Of a stretch of DNA of 42,346 nt, positions 16,276-23,800 are shown piece by piece. Location of the stretch: assembly GCA_017940955.1 (NCBI GenBank), contig JAGAXP010000155.1:1-42346 (forward strand), written 5' to 3'. The translations under genes were made by a program, and so were the position numbers. The DNA is from Oribacterium sp. GTDB lineage: Bacteria; Bacillota_A; Clostridia; Lachnospirales; Lachnospiraceae. The notes below the pieces were generated by a model. The model saw only the letters and a list, made by a program, of their open reading frames with translations, ran no database searches and was not told where the DNA came from. Every line of letters starts with the position of its first letter. Position 1 is the first letter of the stretch.

Positions 16276-16378
16276 TCACTACAAATATCCTGGAGAAGAT
16301 TGTGAATAATGTTTCTTTAATGAATAATAGTATTTTTAAATAACCGTATATTTGTTATAAGTCTAAAAAATTATTATG

Positions 16379-16412
16379 AAAGCTGCGAAAAAAATTATTT
16401 CGCAGCTTTTTT
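16379..16412 (+). terminator. Intrinsic terminator
   Basis: AAAGCTGCGAAA pairs with TTTCGCAGCTTT and is followed by T's. Confidence 0.8.
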
Positions 16413-16429
16413 GTGCTCAAATTGAAGGT

Positions 16430-16455
16430 TATCAGAAAAATCCCTTTCCATAATT
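16430..16455 (+). promoter_or_regulatory. Element-type promoter, copy 8
   Basis: TATCAG, 13 nt ending CCCTTTC, then CATAATT, upstream of leader C. Confidence 0.7.
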
Positions 16456-16473
16456 AGTTTGTAACAAAGATAG

Positions 16474-16559
16474 TAAGTCATCATTGAGAAAAGACTTATG
16501 AAGAAAAAGCTCGAAAATGAGCATACGAAAGGTGTAAAGACACCGGAAAGGAGCCTAAA
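16474..16559 (+). ncRNA. Structured 5' leader, copy C
   Basis: Hairpin 1 pairs TAAGTC (16474-16479) with GACTTA (16493-16498). Hairpin 2 pairs GCTC with GAGC around GAAAAT. The linker is ATACGAAAG. Hairpin 3 pairs GGTGT (16531-16535) with ACACC (16540-16544). GGAAAGGAGCC precedes the ATG. All three stems use other bases than copies A, B and D. Confidence 0.65.
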
Positions 16560-17429
16560 ATGGCTAAATTTACTATTGAAAAAGTTGTTAAATCGCTTAG
16601 GAGTGCATTCCCTCACTGTGAGGTTAGCATTGATTCATCAGAGGCTATAAATAAGCCCGGACAAAGTATTACAGTAAAACCCAAGGACAAAAATATTGGG
16701 GCTACATTGTACTGGAACCAAATAAAGCCGCAGATTGAAAAAGAGGGAAACATACAGGCAGTCATTGATATGGTAAGAAAAGGGATCGAGAATGTTCCGG
16801 CTAGTTATAACGTTGAATGGATACAGGATTACGAGCATATAAGAAATAAGCTTGTAATCTGCATATGTTCTTCAGAGACGAACAATCTTGAGAATACCCC
16901 ATACCATAAGGTAGCCGGTGATCTTGTAGAGTATTACAGGATCTTGGTGGACGACTTCTCTGACTCAGGCGAGGCTACGATAACGGTTAAAGACAATCTT
17001 TTGAAAATGTGGGGCAAAAATGCTGAACAGATTCGTGAAGATGCTCTTAAAAGCACACAGGATATAAGACCCTTCGTGCTTCATTCGATAATGGATGAGT
17101 TCAAGGAAATCCTGGGATATACTCCGGAGGTTGATGAGTGTCCGCTGTGGGTTGCTACAAATGTTAAGAAGATTTACGGAGCTGCGGTAATCGCATATCC
17201 TAAGTTTTTCGATGATGTAAGGGAAAAGATTGGCAGTAATTGTTACCTTCTTCCGAGTAGTACCCATGAGGTTCTCCTTGCACCTGCGACAAAAATGGTA
17301 CAGGACGTAGGTTTTATGGCCGAAATGGTACGGGAGATTAACAAAACAGAGGTCGCTCCGGAGGACCGACTTAGCAACAACGTGTTCTTCGTTGACATTA
17401 ACGAGAATACTATAAAACTTGCTAGCTAA
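16560..17429 (+). CDS. DUF5688-like protein
   Basis: 289 residues. Features resembling the DUF5688 family of Lachnospiraceae are an N-terminal region ending NVPASYNVEWIQDYEHIRNKLVICICSSE, then ENTPYHKVAGDLVEYYRILVDD and the C-terminal SSTHEVLLAP followed by AEMVREINKTEVAPEDRLSNNVFFVD. The function of this family is not known. The gene is controlled by an element-type promoter plus structured leader, like the two PcfJ genes, which suggests joint regulation. It is monocistronic, with a terminator behind it. Confidence 0.7.
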   Translation: MAKFTIEKVVKSLRSAFPHCEVSIDSSEAINKPGQSITVKPKDKNIGATLYWNQIKPQIEKEGNIQAVIDMVRKGIENVPASYNVEWIQDYEHIRNKLVICICSSETNNLENTPYHKVAGDLVEYYRILVDDFSDSGEATITVKDNLLKMWGKNAEQIREDALKSTQDIRPFVLHSIMDEFKEILGYTPEVDECPLWVATNVKKIYGAAVIAYPKFFDDVREKIGSNCYLLPSSTHEVLLAPATKMVQDVGFMAEMVREINKTEVAPEDRLSNNVFFVDINENTIKLAS

Positions 17430-17452
17430 TCCTTACGCGCAACAACAAGTCG

Positions 17453-17490
17453 AAATCTCATCTGCCAATTTATGGCAGGTGGGATTTTTT
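17453..17490 (+). terminator. Intrinsic terminator
   Basis: AATCTCATCTGCCA pairs imperfectly with TGGCAGGTGGGATT and is followed by T's. Confidence 0.75.
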
Positions 17491-17524
17491 ATATAAAAGC
17501 TGAATAGCGTTCAAAAGGAGAAAT

Positions 17525-17965
17525 ATGTACGAAATTAAAGAAGCAAGAATACAACTCCGAGAAGGGCTGCCTTTGTACAGCTCTAAAGCAATCAAGGGAT
17601 CCAAGGATGTAGCAAAGCTATTAATGAAAGAAATGGCAAAACTAGACAGGGAAAATATATGGGCGCTTAATCTCGACAATAAGCTGAAAGTCATAAATTA
17701 TACAGTTGTTGCGATAGGGTCTATTGATTCGGCGCCTTATAGGAACGCTGATGTATTTAAAGCGGCAATACTGTCAAATGCCAAAGGTATCATATTGTGT
17801 CATAATCACCCGTCAGGAGTTCCGGAACCGTCGAATTATGACTTCGAGGTAACTGAATCCTTGATAGCATCCGGTAAACTCCTAGGCATACAGGTTTTGG
17901 ACCATCTTGTGATAGGAAATAAGAAATACTATAGCTTTAATGAGGAGCATCCGGAGATGTTCTGA
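17525..17965 (+). CDS. RadC/JAB-domain protein
   Basis: 146 residues comprising essentially only the JAB/MPN-type domain of RadC. The metal-binding motif is CHNHPSG (about residue 95-101), followed by PSNYDFEVTESL and LGIQVLDHLVIG, with an earlier Glu in the first strand region. Chromosomal RadC is about 220-230 residues with an N-terminal HhH part, which is missing here. Short forms are common on plasmids and genomic islands next to replication or anti-restriction genes. The enzymatic role is unproven. AAAGGAG precedes the start. No element-type promoter was seen directly upstream. Confidence 0.8.
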   Translation: MYEIKEARIQLREGLPLYSSKAIKGSKDVAKLLMKEMAKLDRENIWALNLDNKLKVINYTVVAIGSIDSAPYRNADVFKAAILSNAKGIILCHNHPSGVPEPSNYDFEVTESLIASGKLLGIQVLDHLVIGNKKYYSFNEEHPEMF

Positions 17966-17979
17966 AACCAAAAGTCTTT

Positions 17980-18006
17980 AAAACAGTCCGATGGGCTGTT
18001 TTTTTT
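17980..18006 (+). terminator. Intrinsic terminator after radC-like gene
   Basis: AAACAGTCC, GATG, GGGCTGTT, then T's. Nearly the same hairpin occurs at 28398-28425. Confidence 0.75.
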
Positions 18007-18011
18007 GATAC

Positions 18012-18038
18012 AAAAAAAAGCTGTGGATGCCACAGCTT
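18012..18038 (-). terminator. Intrinsic terminator of minus-strand pcfJ-like gene
   Basis: AAGCTGTGG paired with CCACAGCTT, with the T-run on the minus strand. It faces the radC terminator. Confidence 0.75.
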
Positions 18039-18048
18039 TAATAATAGA

Positions 18049-20223
18049 TCAGTACACCGCTTCGTTATACTCAAGGTTTTTATCCTTGGCAAACTCCGCG
18101 ATAAATTTCTTCATTTCGTCATCAGGAGCATTGTTGAACTTACCTTTAACCTGTTTGATTTTTCCCTCGCATACTTCCAGAGTATAGTATGGAGAATCGG
18201 GTAATTCCATCTTTCTTGCAAAAAGTATGGTTGTTTTATTACCCGCCATCTTTTCAATGTATCGTTGGTAGGAATCACCAACACAAATGTGCTGCACATC
18301 ACCTTCACGCACGATATCATAAGCAGTATCGGGTGCCTTTACCAAGAGTTTTCTGCCCTCATCCTCAAATTCGTATTCTTTCTGGATTTCAGGTAACATC
18401 TTATCAAGTTTCATAAAATCCGGAAGACGCTTGATATGAGAAAAGGAAATGAGATCCTTGTATGGAAGCTCGTTAAATGTTTCATCTGAGATTCCCATAG
18501 CATCAAGACTCGCCTTGATTTTACCTTGTTCAGCCTTAACCTGTTCTGCTACCTTGCATAAACGCTCGGCCTCTACATACACATCATGCTTTTCCCTAAG
18601 ATTTTTAGGAAATAGATACATTGAGTTATTTCTATCCCAGACTACATCATTATTGAGATAATTGATATAGTCCGTCCAAAGGATCAAGGCAGAAGCAGGA
18701 GATATAGTGTACCGCTTCGTCAAATAATCAAGATACTTTCTGATTTTTGCAAACGTTGTATACGAAAGCATCATCTCAATTTTATCAACGTGATAACTTA
18801 AACGATTTACGATGTACTTCCATTCATCATCTGATAACTTGGGGAATAGCCTGGCAATCTTTAAAGTCTCTGTGGAAACCACATCACGCATCCTGTAAAG
18901 ACGGTTATATAGTACTTTATCAATTCCCATAGCCTTAGGAAGAGACCTTGCTGTACGATGTGGTATCACATCAGAGATTTTGACGCCATAACTGTTGATG
19001 GTGTCAAAAATACCTCTAAACCCACTCTTTCTAAGAGACTCAAGAGGAGGGTAGTAGATCTGAGTTATTGCATACTGAACAACGCTAAAAACCGCCTGTT
19101 TCTGATTTTGGATGCTTTCAAGGTGCCCGTTCAGATAATCAAAGAGACCAATGTGCCGCAACACTGGGTGGGTATTACAAAGCTCATAGAGTCCATTTGT
19201 GTATAAGGCTCCTTTAAGCCAGGTGTATTCTTTATAGTACGGGTCATGGAAAAACATAAGCCCGTATTTGTTACCTTCAAGCCTTAGAGGCATTAATGAA
19301 CCATCAGGGTTTATTTTGAAAGATTGTATTTTATTGTCCGACAAAAAAACTCTGAAGGTTTCCCGGACATTAAACTGAGGCTCAACGCTCCAATGTATAA
19401 GATCACATTCTACCTCGAACAGTCTCATGACAACATGTTCATCATCAACTTTCTCGATAAGAAGACCGTTCCGATAGAAATAGAAATGTTGTTTAAGCAT
19501 ATTTCTTGAAACAAACTCTTTCTCTTCACCGCACTTAGGGCAAACCCCTAGCTTTCGATGCTTTGGCTTTACCTTAACAGTAAAAAGCTTTCCGCAGTCC
19601 GTGCAGAAGCACTCCTTTTCTTTATAAAAGACCTGTCCCATTTGCATAAACTTCATGCTTTCCATAAAGCGCATGAAGTCTTTTTTGGGAGGTTTTATTT
19701 TTTTGTTGAGTTTTTTGAATTCCTCCTTTTTTTGGTTAGCGAGTGCTTCCTTTTTAGCGTTCCTTATCTTTGCGACAAATACCTCGCAGGGCTCATTAGG
19801 ATTTTTTTCTCCTAATAGGAACATGGCCCTTTTTTCCTTAGCATCGGCTACCTCATAATGTATAGGATAGTAGGAATAGCCACCCATGCTCTCAATATAT
19901 TTATTTGCCCATGTACGCGCTTCTCTGTCTGGCAGTATTTTTCCATTGGAGAACCTAGTCATGTAGAGGTTGTTTTTCTTGTCATAAGCTGTGATACCTG
20001 CAAAACTAATGGTATCGTTATTAGTAAGCATGAAAACAGTCTGATAGAGAACATTCCCGTCGATGTCATCATAGGTTATGTACCCATTTTTGCTGCCGTT
20101 ACGATAGTAAGTGTCAAAGTAAAGGTCCTTTGCTAATCTTAATGCATCATCGTTAGAATATTTCAAAGGATAATCTGTGAGTTTCATTCTAAGCTCTTTT
20201 AGAGCAATTCTTCGTTCGGCCAT
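18049..20223 (-). CDS. PcfJ-like protein 2
   Basis: 724 residues, beginning at the ATG after GAAAGGAGCC. A four-cysteine zinc ribbon is clear near residue 207-235 (CTDCGKLF...CPKCGEE). The C-terminal PcfJ region reads APDTAYDIVREGDVQHICVG, YIEKMAGNKTTILFARK, PYYTLEVCEGKIKQVKGKFN. It has the same domain order and near-identical length as PcfJ-like protein 1 but is clearly diverged, so the duplication is old. It shares both the promoter type and the structured leader with protein 1, although it is on the opposite strand and in a different context. This argues that promoter, leader and gene move or evolve as a unit. Confidence 0.75.
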   Translation of the reverse strand: MAERRIALKELRMKLTDYPLKYSNDDALRLAKDLYFDTYYRNGSKNGYITYDDIDGNVLYQTVFMLTNNDTISFAGITAYDKKNNLYMTRFSNGKILPDREARTWANKYIESMGGYSYYPIHYEVADAKEKRAMFLLGEKNPNEPCEVFVAKIRNAKKEALANQKKEEFKKLNKKIKPPKKDFMRFMESMKFMQMGQVFYKEKECFCTDCGKLFTVKVKPKHRKLGVCPKCGEEKEFVSRNMLKQHFYFYRNGLLIEKVDDEHVVMRLFEVECDLIHWSVEPQFNVRETFRVFLSDNKIQSFKINPDGSLMPLRLEGNKYGLMFFHDPYYKEYTWLKGALYTNGLYELCNTHPVLRHIGLFDYLNGHLESIQNQKQAVFSVVQYAITQIYYPPLESLRKSGFRGIFDTINSYGVKISDVIPHRTARSLPKAMGIDKVLYNRLYRMRDVVSTETLKIARLFPKLSDDEWKYIVNRLSYHVDKIEMMLSYTTFAKIRKYLDYLTKRYTISPASALILWTDYINYLNNDVVWDRNNSMYLFPKNLREKHDVYVEAERLCKVAEQVKAEQGKIKASLDAMGISDETFNELPYKDLISFSHIKRLPDFMKLDKMLPEIQKEYEFEDEGRKLLVKAPDTAYDIVREGDVQHICVGDSYQRYIEKMAGNKTTILFARKMELPDSPYYTLEVCEGKIKQVKGKFNNAPDDEMKKFIAEFAKDKNLEYNEAVY

Positions 20224-20299
20224 AAAAGGCTCCTTTCTTATGCATATGCACTTTCGTATGTTTTTTCAAACTTTTCTGTCATCTGTTTCTCCAGATGAC
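20224..20299 (-). ncRNA. Structured 5' leader, copy D
   Basis: Read on the minus strand. Hairpin 1 pairs GTCATCTG with CAGATGAC (perfect 8 bp). Hairpin 2 pairs GTTT with AAAC around GAAA. The linker is ATACGAAAG. Hairpin 3 pairs GTGC with GCAT around ATAT. GAAAGGAGCC then precedes the ATG. Confidence 0.65.
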
Positions 20300-20317
20300 T
20301 TATTCATTTTTCAAGTA

Positions 20318-20343
20318 AATTATGGTAGGGGATGTTTCAGATA
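20318..20343 (-). promoter_or_regulatory. Element-type promoter, copy 9
   Basis: Minus strand: TATCTG, 13 nt ending CCCCTAC, CATAATT, about 20 bp before leader D. Confidence 0.7.
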
Positions 20344-20370
20344 GTTTTTGTCTTCGGTAAAAATGGGCAC

Positions 20371-20404
20371 AAAAAAACAGCCTGCACTTTTGTACAGACT
20401 GTTT
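20371..20404 (-). terminator. Intrinsic terminator of the small CxxC gene
   Basis: Minus strand: ACAGTCTGTAC, AAAA, GTGCAGGCTGT, then seven T's. Confidence 0.75.
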
Positions 20405-20411
20405 GTAATAT

Positions 20412-20690
20412 TTACAGTTTCCTTCCACAAATTGGGCAGAAGTTAATGGGTACATTTTTGAATATGAGATCATCGTCTGCCCCATCGAACCACACCGTCA
20501 CATTTAATGTTTTCTTGCGTGGATCTATTTGTCCGTTACACCCAAGTGACGTAATAGTTATTTTACGACACGTTATGGTTTCTTCTGAATGGAAAACAAC
20601 ATCCGGTAAATTTTCAAGTTTTCCCTGCAATGTGCAAAACTTGCATTCACCTTCTATTTCCTTGCCATTGATACCTAAAATCTTAGCAAT
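20412..20690 (-). CDS. Small two-CxxC protein with apparent ATT start
   Basis: 92 residues if translation begins at ATT 20690, which follows AAAAGGAG by a normal distance. The decayed copy at 28510-28781 has ATG at exactly this position (both continue AKILGI), so the family start is here. In this copy the codon is ATT, a very rare initiator known from infC. The next possible start, TTG 20630, would cut off the first cysteine pair. Cysteine pairs lie near residues 16-19 (CKFC) and close to the end (CPICGRKL), which suggests a small zinc-binding fold. Family unknown. Confidence 0.55.
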   Translation of the reverse strand: MAKILGINGKEIEGECKFCTLQGKLENLPDVVFHSEETITCRKITITSLGCNGQIDPRKKTLNVTVWFDGADDDLIFKNVPINFCPICGRKL

Positions 20691-20832
20691 ATTCTGTCTC
20701 CTTTTCTTTTCATAACTTCACGCATAGGTTTTAAAGCGTGATTTGATGTTCATATTATACTGTATGCTTTACAATAAGCTTTTCTGTTCTTTTTTCCTCT
20801 AAAAATTATTGGGAGGAAAGTGAGAGATAAGG

Positions 20833-20877
20833 GTAAAAAAAGAGAAGCAAGTGACATTTAAGGTCTTTTGCTTCTCT
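20833..20877 (-). terminator. Intrinsic terminator of the methylase-helicase gene
   Basis: Minus strand: AGAGAAGCAA pairs with TTGCTTCTCT around a 17-nt loop, followed by T's. Confidence 0.75.
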
Positions 20878-20888
20878 ATTAAACAGAT

Positions 20889-23800
20889 TTATACTGCTTT
20901 GCTTGTAAGGTCAGGACCTAAATGCAGTGCTGCATCTATTTCTGCCTGACGCTTTTTGAGTGTTGCGAGTTCAAGAGCATGTTCAAATGGTTTCTCTACA
21001 GAAACCCTTGCAGTAGCTATCTGCTGAACGGTGTTCTCAAGGGCTCCAACAACGCTTACAAGGGAATTCCTCATGTTCTGTTCAAACTCAAGTATTCTCT
21101 TCACGTTAAGAGACGGTATAGCCGAAGCATCAACCGTATTGGTAGACATTCCGGACAAAACGATGAGGTATCCGCTTCCGAACATGGAATAGCGGAGTAC
21201 AAGATCCAAACCTCTGAAAGTGCCTATCTTTCTGTCGAGGTTGTTCTTGGATGCCCTCATCCTGTCAACTGCATCACAGATTGCTTTACCGCATGCCTTT
21301 TCTTCTGTGAAAGTAACACCTTCGATTTCGATTTCAGATAAGTCATTAGGAAATAACTCCATGATCTCGATATCGTTTTTAAGAAGGTACTTTCTCTTTG
21401 CAAGTCGATTAAGTGAATCAGGATATTCGTGAGCCAGCTTTTTCTCAAGTGAATACTTGGAGGATCTAAACTGGTTCTGAAGAAGAGTTAACTTCTTAAC
21501 CTTAACGTCCACTTCCATCTTTTCCTTAAACAGAGGGTTCTGGCAGGCCAGAGCCTTTATTTCAGCGTAGCTTAGTGCTGTCTGGTCGATATCCTCGACA
21601 GCTCTTGCAGGAGATTTACTGGTCATTATCTGGCCGATAAATTTCTGCTTCTGCTCAACCAACTGCCAGTTGTAAGCATCAAAGGTGCCCTTAGTTACAT
21701 AGGTGTAAATGTGCACCTTCTCATTGAGGTTGCCCTGACGGACGATACGCCCGATTCTCTGTTCAAGGTCTGCCGGCCTCCAGGGGCAATCAAATAAATG
21801 CATAGCTATAAGCCTGTCCTGTACGTTGGTACCCGTACCGGCTTTCTTCGTACTGGCAAGGAGGATGCGTACTGCTCCAAGTCTTACCTTTTTAAACAGC
21901 TCCTCCTTTCTGATATCCGTGTTTGCTTCGTGGACGAATTTTATTTCTTCCTCCGGAACACCCCTTTTTACAAGCTTCTGCCTTATATCTTCATAGATAT
22001 TAAAGCCAACGCTGTCTTTCTTTGGTGTTGCATAGTCACAGAATATCATCTGCGTAAGTCTCTGTGCCTCAGTTTCCTTGTAGATCTGATACACAGTTTC
22101 CACTAATGTGTTTACCTTGCTGCCGTTTTCGTCTGGGAGAAACTGGTCTATTATTCGCTGATCCAATGCACATTTACGTCCATCGGTTGTTATCTTCAGC
22201 ATGTTATCTTCCTGAGAATCCACGCCGCCGGCACGCACACGGTCTGCGCGTTCTGACAGCGATTCAACATATTCCTTCTGAAAAAGTGTGGGTTCGCACA
22301 CTATATTATGTTCTTCCTTGTCAGGCACCGGCAGTTTAAGGTCTTCAGCAAGCTTGATGTCTGCGATTTCCTTAAAGAGACTCATAAGCTCCGGTAAATT
22401 ATAGAACTTACTGAATCTCGATTTTGCCTGGTACTTTGTTCCTTCAGGAGCAAGTTCCACTGATGTCTGTATTTCCCCGAAGGTTGATGCCCATGCATCA
22501 AAATTCAAAAGCCCCAGGTCCCGAAGCCGCTCCTTCATGAGATACCTCATGTTTATGTACAATTCGGATATAGAGTTTGCTACCGGTGTTCCTGTAAGGA
22601 ATGTGATTCCATGACCACTTCCCACAGTTTCGCTTACGTAGCGTACCTTCATTTCCATATCTGTACACTTCTGTGAAGCGTTGGACTTTACGTTGCCTAT
22701 ATTTGAGAGCTTTGTGACTACCATAAGGTTTTTAAACTCATGGCTTTCATCAACCACAAGATGGTCGATACCAAGCTCCTCAAAATACACAACCGAATCC
22801 TTTATAGCCCTGTTGTTAAGCTCATCAAGTTTTACTTCGAGCTTTTTCTTCATGGTCTCAAGCTGTTTTACTGAGAAATCCTTGGATTTTCCCCTTCTTG
22901 AACCATATCTTGGATCTATTTCATGCAGGGATTCACTAACCTCGTTTATCCGCTCACGGATATATCGTCTCTCTGTGTCCGTGGAGAGAGGGATTCTTTC
23001 GAATTGTGAATGTCCGATGATGATTGCATCCCAATCGCCGGTGGCGATCTTAGACACAAACTTCTTACGGTTATTCTTCTTAAAATCCTTTTCCCTTGTG
23101 GCAAGGAGCTTTGCAGAAGGATAGACCCTCAAAAATTCCGAGGTCCACTGACGGATAAGATGATTCGGTACGACAAACATGATCTTGTTCGATATGCCGA
23201 GCCTTCTAAGCTCCATGGCTGCCGCAATTGATTCGGCTGTCTTGCCTGCACCGACTGCATGAGCCAGAAGAGTATTGCCGCCATAGACTATTCTTGCCAC
23301 GGCATCGAGCTGATGCTTTCTTAGCTTGAATTCGGGACACATTCCGGGGAACACAAGGTTGTCTCCGTTATATGTGCGGGGGACGGTAGAGTTGAATCTT
23401 GCATTGTAAATATCAACAAGATGTTCTCTCCGGTCCATGTCCTCGTATACCCAGTTGTCCCAGGCCATTTTTATAGCGTCCTGCTTCTGCTGAGCCACCA
23501 TGGTTTCGTCACGGTTAACAATGGTTTTCTCACCGCCGGATCCATCAGGAACATTTTCAGTTACCTTGGCATCCTTGAGATTCAGACACATTTCAAATAA
23601 ACGGAAACCATTTATCTTAGGTGTGCCGTAATCATTATTGGCCTTAACATTATCATTGGCATACCATGAATCCTTGTTTGTAACCGCATAAACCGAGTTG
23701 CAAGCACTGTATTTCACAGTAAATACATCTCTGTCATGCCGTGTGGTCTCAAACAGTTCATGCATGAACTGCTCGTAATATTCCGTTGGAACCCATGTGG

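Noticed and set aside
16261..16308. 15-codon ORF overlapping the HTH gene end
   Set aside because: Too short to support as a gene; noted only as a possible stump of a lost toxin.
17980..18006. Repeat shared with 28398-28425 as a possible attachment site
   Set aside because: It is a terminator hairpin with T-run; no direct repeat flanks a defined insertion.
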